From contig NZ_WMBA01000022.1 in assembly GCF_009707865.1 (NCBI RefSeq), forward strand, positions 1-64,000: a stretch of 64,000 nt of DNA. The letters run 5' to 3'. The position numbers and the translations under genes were made by a program. The stretch is from Amycolatopsis pithecellobii (GTDB taxonomy: Bacteria > Actinomycetota > Actinomycetes > Mycobacteriales > Pseudonocardiaceae). The notes below the pieces were generated by a model. The model made no database searches. It saw only the letters and a list, made by a program, of their open reading frames with translations, and was not told where the DNA came from. This document shows, one piece after another, positions 9,018 through 16,473 of the stretch. Position 1 is the stretch's first letter. Every line of letters begins with the position of its first letter.

Positions 9018-10000
9018 GAGCGACCTCCCTCGGTCAGCTGCCGCAAGACGGCGATGATCGTGCGACGGGCGAGGTCGACCTTGAAGGCGTTGCCCGCGAG
9101 GGGGCGGGCCCCGGCCAACTCGGCGTCGGCCGCCCGAGCGAAGGTCTCCATGGTCGCCGCGCGTCCTCGCAACACCTCCTCGGCGCGCCACGCCCGCCAC
9201 GGCTTGGGGGCGACCCCACCGAGGGCGAGGCGCACAACGGCGATCGTTTCGCCTTCGAGCACGAGTGCGGCGGCGACGGAAACAAGCGCGAACGCATAAC
9301 TGGAACGGTCGCGTACCTTGCGGTAGGTCGAACGCGTGGCGAGCTCGGGCGCAGGCAGCTCCACGGCGGTGATCAGCTCGCCGGGCTCGAGCACCGTCTC
9401 GACATCCGGACGATCACCAGGCAGCCGGTGCAGGTCGCACAGAGCGACCGTACGCACACCCGACGAGCTTTGCAGGTGCACGACGGCGTCCAGCGCGGCC
9501 AGCGCGACACCCATATCCGACGGGTGGGTGGCCACGCATGACGGGGAAGCACCGAGGATCGCGTGGCCGCGGTTGACGCCTTCGATCGCGTCGCAGCCAT
9601 GGCCTGGGGAACGCTTGTTGCACCGCGCACCCTCGGTGTCGTAGAAGTACGCGCACCGGGTGCGCTGCAACAGATTGCCGCCCACCGTCGCCATGTTGCG
9701 GATCTGTCCCGAGGCGCCGGCGACGATCGCGCGGGCGAGCATCGGGTAGCCAGTGCGGACCGCGGAGTGCTCGGCCACCGCGGTGTTGCGCGTGGCTGCC
9801 CCGATCATCAGGCCGCCGTCGGCGGTTCCCTGGATATCGGTCGACAGGCCGGTCACGTCGACGAGCGCCGACGGCGTCTCGACGTTCTCGCGCATCAGGT
9901 CGACGAGGTTCGTGCCGCCACCGAGGTAGCGCGCTCCCCCGTCGGCGAGGCGGATCGCGTCGGCGGCGTCGGCGGCGCGGGAATACCGGAACTCGATCAC
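9014..10000 (-). CDS. molybdenum hydroxylase FAD subunit with extra 4Fe-4S motif, PaoB/YagS-like
   Basis: A 328-residue CO-dehydrogenase-type FAD subunit: FAD-binding YLGGGTNLVDLM near 25-36 and TVGGNLLQR near 106-114. Four cysteines (C116, C127, C136, C155) lie in a loop insertion around RTRCAYFYD, RCNKRSPGHGCDA and SPSCVA. This arrangement is known for PaoB, where it holds an additional 4Fe-4S cluster. It overlaps the genes on both sides by 4 bp, which implies translational coupling and a fixed 1:1:1 complex. Confidence 0.9.
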   Translation of the reverse strand: MIEFRYSRAADAADAIRLADGGARYLGGGTNLVDLMRENVETPSALVDVTGLSTDIQGTADGGLMIGAATRNTAVAEHSAVRTGYPMLARAIVAGASGQIRNMATVGGNLLQRTRCAYFYDTEGARCNKRSPGHGCDAIEGVNRGHAILGASPSCVATHPSDMGVALAALDAVVHLQSSSGVRTVALCDLHRLPGDRPDVETVLEPGELITAVELPAPELATRSTYRKVRDRSSYAFALVSVAAALVLEGETIAVVRLALGGVAPKPWRAWRAEEVLRGRAATMETFARAADAELAGARPLAGNAFKVDLARRTIIAVLRQLTEGGRS

Positions 10001-10503
10001 CCGGCCCGCCCGGTGTAGACCTCGACGATCGCGTCGACGATCCCGTTGTGGGCGCCGCAGCGGCAGAGGTTCCCGCTCATCCGCTCGCGCAGTTCATCGT
10101 GGTTGAGCTCGATCTCGGCGGCCGTGACGTCCTCGGTCACGTGGCTGGGGACCCCGCGCGCCACCTCCGCGGCCATGCCGACTGCCGAGCAGATCTGGCC
10201 GGGGGTGCAGTAGCCGCACTGGAACCCGTCGTGGTCGATGAACGCTTGCTGGAGCGGGTGCAGGGCGCCGTCGCCGGCCAGGCCTTCGATCGTGGTCACC
10301 TCGCGCCCCTCGTACTGCACGGCCAGTGCCAGGCAGGAAAGGATCCGCTCGCCATCGACCAGCATCGTGCAGGCACCGCACGCGCCCTGAGCACATCCCT
10401 TTTTCGAGCCGTGAAGCCCGAGCTGCTCGCGCACGAAGTCGAGCAACGAAACACGCGTGTCGGCCGGAACCGCCGTTTCGAGACCGTTGACGATGATCGG
10501 CAT
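9997..10503 (-). CDS. molybdenum hydroxylase 2Fe-2S subunit, PaoA/YagT-like
   Basis: A 168-residue iron-sulfur subunit with the two standard clusters: plant-type cysteines C37, C42, C45, C57 (CAQGACGAC...C) and the C-terminal domain CGYC (C96, C99) plus CRC (C147, C149). It is the first gene of the operon, with its start at 10503. No Tat signal (twin arginine) is present, unlike E. coli PaoA, so the enzyme is probably cytoplasmic. The promoter region contains the AATACGTATT palindrome at 10540-10549. Confidence 0.93.
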   Translation of the reverse strand: MPIIVNGLETAVPADTRVSLLDFVREQLGLHGSKKGCAQGACGACTMLVDGERILSCLALAVQYEGREVTTIEGLAGDGALHPLQQAFIDHDGFQCGYCTPGQICSAVGMAAEVARGVPSHVTEDVTAAEIELNHDELRERMSGNLCRCGAHNGIVDAIVEVYTGRAG

Positions 10504-10698
10504 GCGCCCGACGGTAGGCCGACGACGCCGGGTGGCTCAAATACGTATTCGCGCGCCGGTCATCGGGCTGTGGCGATCGCACTCGGGCCATCGCCCGACA
10601 CCGATGACCCCGCGGGAGATTCCTACTTCCCGACGTGACGAGCGCGGCTTACCTTTCACCGAAGTTGCGCCGGCATCGGCGAAGATGGAGGAGGCGAC
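10504..10698. promoter_or_regulatory. divergent promoter region with AATACGTATT palindrome
   Basis: A 195-bp region between the molybdenum hydroxylase operon (leftward) and the NTF2-like gene (rightward). CAAATACGTAT (10538-10548) differs by one base from CAAATACGAAT inside the conserved element at 2302-2312 and 15399-15409. The core AATACGTATT (10540-10549) is a perfect palindrome about 35 bp upstream of the first operon start. A strong Shine-Dalgarno (GGAGGAGG) precedes the rightward gene. A shared regulator is inferred. Confidence 0.5.
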
Positions 10699-11082
10699 AT
10701 GACGGCCACACCAGAGACCTGGATCGGACGCTACTACGAGCTCTGCGGCGCGAAGGACATCGACCGCGCCATGGAATTCTGGGCGCCCGAAGGAGTGCTC
10801 CGGTTCGCGAACTTCGATCCCCTCGTCGGGCGCGAGCTGATCCACTCGACGTTGAGCGAACTCGTCAACAGCTGGGTCAAGGAGACGCATACACTGCTCA
10901 ACCTCTGGGAACTCACGGGCGGTCTCGTCGCCTTCGAGATGGACGTGGCGTTCGACCGCCACGACGGGCAGCACGTCAGCGTTCCCGGTGCCGCGGTCTG
11001 CCGTGTCGACGGTGAGCGCTTCCTCGAGCAACGTATTTACGTTGACATGGCACCCGTGTTCGCGGCCACGGCCGGCGTCTGA
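10699..11082 (+). CDS. NTF2-like (SnoaL-type) small protein
   Basis: A 127-residue alpha+beta cone-fold protein. The N-terminal helices (WIGRYYELCGAKDIDRAMEFWAPE) and the beta strands ending in DGERFLEQRIYVDMAPV are typical of SnoaL/NTF2-like proteins, which include isomerases, cyclases and steroid-type enzymes. GGAGGAGG lies 5 bases upstream of the ATG. It is the first gene of a rightward series with two amidohydrolases, so it may be a small isomerase or accessory enzyme of the same pathway. The catalytic role cannot be assigned. Confidence 0.75.
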   Translation: MTATPETWIGRYYELCGAKDIDRAMEFWAPEGVLRFANFDPLVGRELIHSTLSELVNSWVKETHTLLNLWELTGGLVAFEMDVAFDRHDGQHVSVPGAAVCRVDGERFLEQRIYVDMAPVFAATAGV

Positions 11083-11118
11083 CGACGGGACGACCAAGCG
11101 GGAGGTTCGAGTGATCGT

Positions 11119-12384
11119 GTGCGGGGTCCTGGGGGCACGAGTGTGAGTGGTTTTTCGGTGACGAATGTGCGGGTCTTCGACGGTGAGGCGGTGGTGGATG
11201 CGAACACCGTGACGTGTTCCGGCGGCGTGATCACCGCCATGGGGCAAGCGCCGCCAGCGGGTGTCGAGGTGGTCGATGGTGATGGTGGGACACTGCTCCC
11301 GGGCTTGATCGACGCGCATGTGCATCCGACCGAGCAGGGGCTGCGGCAGGCGGTGTCATTCGGGGTCACCACGGTGTTCGAGATGGGCGGGGCGCCGCGC
11401 AGCCGGGAGGACCGGGCACGGATCGCCGCCGACGATCAGCTGGCCGACCTTTTCTCGGCCGGGCTTCCGCTGACCGCGGTGTGCGGGCACCCGAACGAGC
11501 TGCTGGTCAGCCGGGACGAGCTGTTCTGGCCCGACGGTGGCTGCCGTCCCGAGGCGGCGCCGATTCCCGGCCTGACCGATCCCGCGGACCTTCCGGAGTT
11601 CATCGCCGGGCAGGTACGCGCGGGCGTGGACTTCATCAAGCTGCTCGCCGAGGAAGGCACCGTGCTGGCCGCACCCGGGCTCCCCGAGCTGAGCGAGAAC
11701 GTGTTCGCCGCCGCGGTTCGCGAGGCACACGGGCACAACAAGCTCGTGGTCGCCCACGCCCTCACCTACGACGCAGCACTGCGGATGGCGCGCACCGGAG
11801 CCGATGGCTTCGCCCACATCTTCCTCGACCGGCCACCCACCGAAGAGATCGTGAACGCCATCGTCGAGGCCGGCATGTTCGTCATCCCGTGCCTGGTCCT
11901 GAACCGGTCGATCACCGGAACGACGGGCGAGGACCTGGCCGCCGACCCGCGCGTCTCAGCACGCCTGGACGACACGTGGCTCCGCGCGCTCCGCCGGTCC
12001 TTCGGCACCTGGCCTGCCGGCGACTTCGACTCGTCACTGCAGACCGTCGCCGCGCTCCACCGCGCCGGCGTGCCCATTCTGGCCGGGACCGACACCGCCG
12101 CCCCCGACGAGGAATACGGCGGCCTGGCCCAGGGAGCCAGCCTGCACCACGAGCTACAACTGCTCGTCCGAGCCGGCCTCACCCCCATCGAAGCCCTGCG
12201 CTCGGCGACCTCCGTGCCCGCACGGCACTTCGGACTGCACGACCGCGGTGTCATCCGTCCCGGAGCCCGCGCCGATCTGCTCCTCGTCGACGGAAACCCC
12301 ACCACGGACATCACCGACACCCTGAACACGCGCACCACCTGGCGCCACGGCACACCCGCCGAACAACGAAACGGCACAGTATGA
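11119..12384 (+). CDS. metal-dependent amidohydrolase (imidazolonepropionase/prolidase-like)
   Basis: About 421 residues. It has the amidohydrolase TIM-barrel signature DAHVHP (near 66-71), a lysine segment (FIKLLAEEG) that could be the carboxylated metal ligand, two later histidines (VVAHALTYDA, GFAHIF) and LAGTDTA with the catalytic Asp. The start is uncertain. GTG 11143 gives the cleaner N-terminus (SGFSVTNVRVFDG) and overlaps the stop of an 11-codon ORF (11111-11146) that has its own GGAGG. GTG 11119 gives eight more residues. It would hydrolyse a cyclic amide, lactam or similar ring-opening product. It is followed 10 bp later by a second, unrelated amidohydrolase. Confidence 0.85.
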   Translation: MRGPGGTSVSGFSVTNVRVFDGEAVVDANTVTCSGGVITAMGQAPPAGVEVVDGDGGTLLPGLIDAHVHPTEQGLRQAVSFGVTTVFEMGGAPRSREDRARIAADDQLADLFSAGLPLTAVCGHPNELLVSRDELFWPDGGCRPEAAPIPGLTDPADLPEFIAGQVRAGVDFIKLLAEEGTVLAAPGLPELSENVFAAAVREAHGHNKLVVAHALTYDAALRMARTGADGFAHIFLDRPPTEEIVNAIVEAGMFVIPCLVLNRSITGTTGEDLAADPRVSARLDDTWLRALRRSFGTWPAGDFDSSLQTVAALHRAGVPILAGTDTAAPDEEYGGLAQGASLHHELQLLVRAGLTPIEALRSATSVPARHFGLHDRGVIRPGARADLLLVDGNPTTDITDTLNTRTTWRHGTPAEQRNGTV

Positions 12385-12394
12385 GGGCTCATTC

Positions 12395-13369
12395 ATGAAG
12401 ATCATCTGCCTCGAAGAGCACGTCTCCACGCCGCCGCTGGTCGACGCTTGGACGGCGCGCTCCCTGCGGTTCGGCGGGGGCCCGATCGCCGGCAAACTTG
12501 CGGACCTGTCGGAGGGCCGGCTGGCCGATATGGACGACGCGGGCGTCGATGTGCAAGTGCTCTCGCTGTCGGCGCCCGGACTTGAGGCGCTGCCCGCGGC
12601 GGAGGCCGTCGCGCTCGCACGCGATGCGAACGACCGCATCGCCGACGCGATCGCCGCCCATCCCGACCGGCTGCAGGGCTTCGTCAACCTGCCCACGCCG
12701 GACCCGGCGGGTGCGGCGGCGGAACTGCGCCGCGGCGTCGAAGACCTGGGTTTCCGTGCAGGCTTCATGTTCGGCCGGGTCGGCGAGCGCACCATCGACC
12801 ATCCCGACTTCGACGAGCTGTGGGCCACCGCTGCGGAGTTGCGCACCCCCATCTACCTGCATCCGGCCGAGCCCCCTCGCGCCGTCAAGGACGCCTACTA
12901 CTCCGGACTCGGGAACTCCGACGCCGACTTCCTCTTCTCCGCGGGCGCCATCGGCTGGCACTACGAAACCGGCATCCAGCTGCTGCGGCTGATCTACGGC
13001 CGCGTCTTCGATCGACACCCGGACCTGCAGGTCATCGTGGGGCACTGGGGGGAAGTCGTGCTCTTCTACGCCGAGCGCGTGCAACTGCTCGACCGGTCGA
13101 TGCGTCCCCCGCTCGATCGATCGCTTTCCGAATACCTGCGTGAGAACGTGTCCTACACGCCAAGCGGGATGTATTCGCCGCGGTACCTCGCGTGGACGAT
13201 CGATCTGGTGGGCGTCGACCGGATCCTGTTCTCGACCGACTATCCGTATATCCCGACCATCGGCGGCGGCGCTTCGCGCGCCTTCCTGGAGAAGTCGTCC
13301 CTTCTCTGCGAGGAGGAGCAGCACAAGATCGCCTACGCGAACTGGGAAAGGCTCACCGCGAAATCGTAA
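12395..13369 (+). CDS. amidohydrolase 2 / ACMSD-family decarboxylase-like protein
   Basis: A 324-residue member of the ACMSD-type amidohydrolases (2-amino-3-carboxymuconate semialdehyde decarboxylase, gamma-resorcylate and 2,3-dihydroxybenzoate decarboxylases). It has EEH at 7-9 in place of the HxH of classical amidohydrolases, YLHPAE mid-sequence, VIVGHWGE, and ILFSTDYPY with the active-site Asp. These enzymes decarboxylate hydroxylated aromatic acids or hydrolyse ring-cleavage products. In this locus it may remove a carboxyl group before ring cleavage by the cupin protein. It ends at a strong hairpin (13382-13423). Confidence 0.87.
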   Translation: MKIICLEEHVSTPPLVDAWTARSLRFGGGPIAGKLADLSEGRLADMDDAGVDVQVLSLSAPGLEALPAAEAVALARDANDRIADAIAAHPDRLQGFVNLPTPDPAGAAAELRRGVEDLGFRAGFMFGRVGERTIDHPDFDELWATAAELRTPIYLHPAEPPRAVKDAYYSGLGNSDADFLFSAGAIGWHYETGIQLLRLIYGRVFDRHPDLQVIVGHWGEVVLFYAERVQLLDRSMRPPLDRSLSEYLRENVSYTPSGMYSPRYLAWTIDLVGVDRILFSTDYPYIPTIGGGASRAFLEKSSLLCEEEQHKIAYANWERLTAKS

Positions 13370-13381
13370 GATGTCCGACCG

Positions 13382-13423
13382 GATACGAATGGCTCGCTCC
13401 CGCGGGAGCGAGCCTTTCGTATC
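13382..13423. terminator. bidirectional hairpin terminator between convergent genes
   Basis: A 24-base perfect palindrome (13391-13414, arms GGCTCGCTCCCG / CGGGAGCGAGCC) is flanked by a further 8-bp pairing, GATACGAA (13382-13389) with TTCGTATC (13416-13423), separated by a T-T mismatch. This gives a stem of about 21 pairs. It sits 13 bp after the amidohydrolase stop and 11 bp after the end of the convergent beta-keto acid cleavage gene. Confidence 0.8.
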
Positions 13424-13433
13424 GGTAGCCGGG

Positions 13434-14267
13434 TCAGGCGCCCTGGCCCACAGGCTGCCGGGGCAGCCGCAGGTCGTGTTCCGCCTGCGCCACGTCGGCC
13501 ACTGTCCGGCCCACACTGCTCACCAAGGCGACCGCACGTTCCACGAGCGGCTGGTTCCCGGCCGCGAGCTCACCCTTGGCGATGTGCAGCGTGTCTTCGA
13601 GCCCCGCTCGGGCGTTACCTCCCAGCGCGAGTCCGATCGCCGTCAGCTGAAGATTTGCCCGGCCAATCGCAATGACCTGCCACACGCTCCCCTCAGGAAG
13701 CCGGCGCACCACGCTGAACAGGTTGTCGGCCGTGGCCGCCATACCGCCACGCACTCCCAGCACGATGCTGAACTGCAAGGGCTCGTCCAGCAGCCCCTCG
13801 TCGCGCAACCGCAGGCAAGCGTCCAGATGCCCGGTGTCGTAGATTTCGAGCTCCGGCTTGACACCGAGTTCCCGCATGCGGGCCGCGAGGCGACGCACAT
13901 CCTGGGGCGGATTGCGGAACTCCCCCGCACCGAAACTCATGCTGCACGGATTGAGAGTCGCCATGCGCGGTCGCAGCTCGACCAGCCGTTCCCGCTCCTG
14001 AAAAGGAACATCAAGGCCGACGCCGGTGGAAAGCTGCACGAGGATCGGGCATCGCTCCGCAATCAGGTCGATCGTCCGCTGTGCGATCCCCAGATCGGCG
14101 GTCGGCCGATCGTGCTCGTCACGCAGGTGAAGATGTGCGACGGCAGCGCCGGCCCGGTAGGCGCTGGCCACCGCATCCGCGATCTCGTGCGGCTGAGTCG
14201 GCAGACTCGGGTTATCGCTCTTCATCGCGAGCGGCCCTGTCGGGGCGACGGTGATGACCGCGCTCAC
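13434..14267 (-). CDS. beta-keto acid cleavage enzyme (BKACE, DUF849)
   Basis: A 277-residue TIM-barrel enzyme of the 3-keto-5-aminohexanoate cleavage family. It starts with VITVAPTGP and has the zinc-binding HLHLRD (H45, H47), LEIYDTGHLD and the barrel-end GNARAGLEDTL (Glu zinc ligand). These enzymes condense a beta-keto acid with acetyl-CoA and release acetoacetate plus a new CoA ester. Its ATG overlaps the cupin stop (ATGA, 14264-14267), so it should act on a product of that ring-cleavage step. The substrate-specificity loop cannot be decoded by eye. Confidence 0.9.
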   Translation of the reverse strand: MSAVITVAPTGPLAMKSDNPSLPTQPHEIADAVASAYRAGAAVAHLHLRDEHDRPTADLGIAQRTIDLIAERCPILVQLSTGVGLDVPFQERERLVELRPRMATLNPCSMSFGAGEFRNPPQDVRRLAARMRELGVKPELEIYDTGHLDACLRLRDEGLLDEPLQFSIVLGVRGGMAATADNLFSVVRRLPEGSVWQVIAIGRANLQLTAIGLALGGNARAGLEDTLHIAKGELAAGNQPLVERAVALVSSVGRTVADVAQAEHDLRLPRQPVGQGA

Positions 14268-15304
14268 GCGTGACCGCCGGGCGTCTCGCCGGATCGGAGC
14301 GGGTGGAAGAGGCTGGTCTCCATCAACTCCGCAGCCGCGAGTCCCTCGGAAGTCAGCCTGATGGTTCCGCCGCTCTCGATGAGCCAGGCCAGATATCCGC
14401 CCTCGGGATCCTCCCTGGGACCCCAGTGGGCAACGGCCTTCGGGATCCAGATCCCGCTACCGGGCTGGGAGAGTCCGCCGTAGGGAGCGGGCCCGCGGAA
14501 GTAGAAGACCAGCTCGTCGTAATCGGCGTTGTGGTGCTGCGGCGGGCGGCCACCCGGCCGGGAACTCAACGTGTAAAGGAGGAGATCCTTGGTGGGCGTT
14601 TCCGCGAAATGTGACGGCGGGCCGCCGGCCGGCAGATAAGCCACCGGCTGGATGTCGCCCAGGTTGACCTTCCAAACGGGCACCTGACCATAGACGACCT
14701 CGGTCATCGCCAGTGGGTCGCGCGGCATGGTGAACCGCGTGACGCCGTCGGCCGTCCTGATGAGCAGCGTCGTCTCACCGCTCGCCTGGGACGTGCGCGT
14801 CGGATCGGGGCGGTGAACCGCACGTGCCGCGTTGATCATCCCCGGCTGAGCCTGCGGGTTCATGGAAATCGTCTCGGGCGTCTCGACAATCGCCCGAAGC
14901 GTGGACTCCGTCGTCGGGACGACCCGGTACGACGCCGCGCGCGGCAAGAACACGAAGTCACCCGGCTGCACCGAGAGGGTGCCCCAGTCGGTTACATAAT
15001 CGAGCTCGCCCTCCTGGACGAAATGCACCTCGTCGTACTCGGCATTGCGCCACACGAATGGTGCCGGCTCAGACCGGGCCGACACCGAGAGCGTCAGTTC
15101 GTTACGTGACCGCGCGAACACGGTCGGAAGCTCACCCGGATCTGCCGCATCGACCGCCTTGATCGCCGTGAGGTCGATGCGGTGAGGGGCATGTGGGCCG
15201 TTCACATCGGTGTACTCATTGATGGGGTGCGGCCGGAGGGTGACGACGAAGTCACCGAGGAAACCCTCTCTGCTCCAGTTATGCGGGTAGACGGTGTCGC
15301 CCAT
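14264..15304 (-). CDS. cupin ring-cleavage dioxygenase, homogentisate 1,2-dioxygenase-like
   Basis: A 346-residue bicupin related to homogentisate 1,2-dioxygenase but shorter than the usual 430-440. The N-terminal cupin includes YDEVHFVQEGELDY and PGDFVFLPRAASYRV. The C-terminal cupin has PPQHHNADYDELVFYFRG and a later AHWGP, which offers His, Glu and His iron ligands. It would be the ring-opening Fe(II) enzyme of region A. The promoter is good: TTGTCC, 18 bases, TATAAC (15396-15401 and 15372-15377 on the minus strand), with the -35 inside the conserved element. GAGGA precedes the ATG. Confidence 0.82.
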   Translation of the reverse strand: MGDTVYPHNWSREGFLGDFVVTLRPHPINEYTDVNGPHAPHRIDLTAIKAVDAADPGELPTVFARSRNELTLSVSARSEPAPFVWRNAEYDEVHFVQEGELDYVTDWGTLSVQPGDFVFLPRAASYRVVPTTESTLRAIVETPETISMNPQAQPGMINAARAVHRPDPTRTSQASGETTLLIRTADGVTRFTMPRDPLAMTEVVYGQVPVWKVNLGDIQPVAYLPAGGPPSHFAETPTKDLLLYTLSSRPGGRPPQHHNADYDELVFYFRGPAPYGGLSQPGSGIWIPKAVAHWGPREDPEGGYLAWLIESGGTIRLTSEGLAAAELMETSLFHPLRSGETPGGHA

Positions 15305-15387
15305 CCTGTCCTCACTTCGTTCGAACTTCGCGCTTCACCATTTCCGGTTGTCCGCGCCCACCTCATTTCCAGTTATAGCCCACGAAA

Positions 15388-15429
15388 CTCGACCCGGACA
15401 AATACGAATCGGCCGCCATGTGATCGGTG
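15388..15429 (-). promoter_or_regulatory. conserved promoter element, copy 2
   Basis: This is the second copy of the element at 2291-2332: 29 identical bases (15388-15416), five differing bases, then GATCGGTG (15422-15429). On the minus strand it contains the -35 TTGTCC of the cupin promoter, whose -10 TATAAC follows after 18 bases. It lies between the cupin gene and the divergent IclR gene, the usual place for an IclR operator. Confidence 0.7.
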
Positions 15430-15521
15430 ACCACCGATGTAAGACGTCGGCGCATCATCGCCATTCGGCGATGATGTCATGAGCGAAAAGCGATCGGTTC
15501 TGAATTGCGGAATTCCGCCGT

Positions 15522-16373
15522 ATGCTGAGTTTTATGACGAACCGTGACGCCACGTCCGGTACCTATCGCGGCCGCAACAGCACGGCCGATCGCACACTCG
15601 ATATTCTCCTGCTCTACACGGCGGACAAGCCGGTGTGGACCGGGAGCGACATCGCCGCACGGTTGGGCGTGGCACGGTCGACCGCATACCGATACCTGCA
15701 GAGCTTGATCGGTACCGGGTTGATCGAGGAGACCGAAGGCGGATTCCGCATCGGGCCACGGATTTTCGACCTGGCGCGGTCTGCCCGCACCGAATGCGGG
15801 CTTTCGGAGGTCTCGTTACCCGCCATGCGAAAACTGGCCGCGCAGCTCGACGGGACGGTGCTGCTGACCCGGCGATCCGGCCGATCGGTTGTCTGCGTGG
15901 AGTTGATCGAGGCGCGGCCTGCGGTGCGTTTGTCGTATGACCGCGGGCTCGCCCTGCCGATCAATGCGGGCGCCGCCGCCGAGGTGCTCCTCGCGTGGGC
16001 AGACCCCCATGAGATCTCCATGCTCCTCGACAGTGGGCCGTTGGCGCGGTTCACCAGCAGGACCCTGGCCGCTCCCGATACCCTTCGGGCTCGGTTCACG
16101 CAGATCCGCAATCGCGGAGTCGCCATCACCCGAGGCGAACTGGACGAACACATCCTTGGTGTGTCCGCTCCGATCCGCGATGTGACCGGCGCGGTCTGCG
16201 CGGCCATCAGCGTCGCGGCACTCGCCGCACGGGTACGGAAGGGCGAGCTGAAAAACCTCGCCACCGCCGTGTGCCGCGCAGCCACCGCGATAACGCACGA
16301 ACTCGAGCGGACCGCGAAAGGATGTCCTGAGAGTCGAGACAGGCTGATTGACCAGACGGCGACAGGATTCTAG
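15522..16373 (+). CDS. IclR family transcriptional regulator
   Basis: About 283 residues (or 279 from the second ATG at 15534). The N-terminal winged helix contains TGSDIAARLGVARSTAYRYLQSL and the wing GLIEETEGGFRIG. The IclR effector domain follows (VLLTRRSGRSVVCVE, GAAAEVLLAW, VAITRGELDEHILGVSAPIRD). It is transcribed away from the cupin/BKACE operon and next to promoter element copy 2, so it is the prime candidate to control that operon and, through copy 1, the P450/FMN-reductase operon. Confidence 0.9.
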   Translation: MLSFMTNRDATSGTYRGRNSTADRTLDILLLYTADKPVWTGSDIAARLGVARSTAYRYLQSLIGTGLIEETEGGFRIGPRIFDLARSARTECGLSEVSLPAMRKLAAQLDGTVLLTRRSGRSVVCVELIEARPAVRLSYDRGLALPINAGAAAEVLLAWADPHEISMLLDSGPLARFTSRTLAAPDTLRARFTQIRNRGVAITRGELDEHILGVSAPIRDVTGAVCAAISVAALAARVRKGELKNLATAVCRAATAITHELERTAKGCPESRDRLIDQTATGF

Positions 16374-16473
16374 CGTCTACGCCACTTCGTAGAGGATGCG
16401 CCGGCCGGCACCGGTCCACGGCCTCGACACGCTCGGCTTCCCCGGACGATCACTCAGCAGATAGGGCTATGCA

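Noticed and set aside
7569-9299. 576-codon plus-strand open frame opposite the molybdenum hydroxylase
   Set aside because: It is a mirror frame of a strongly conserved GC-rich gene. Composition is Arg/His/Gly-rich.
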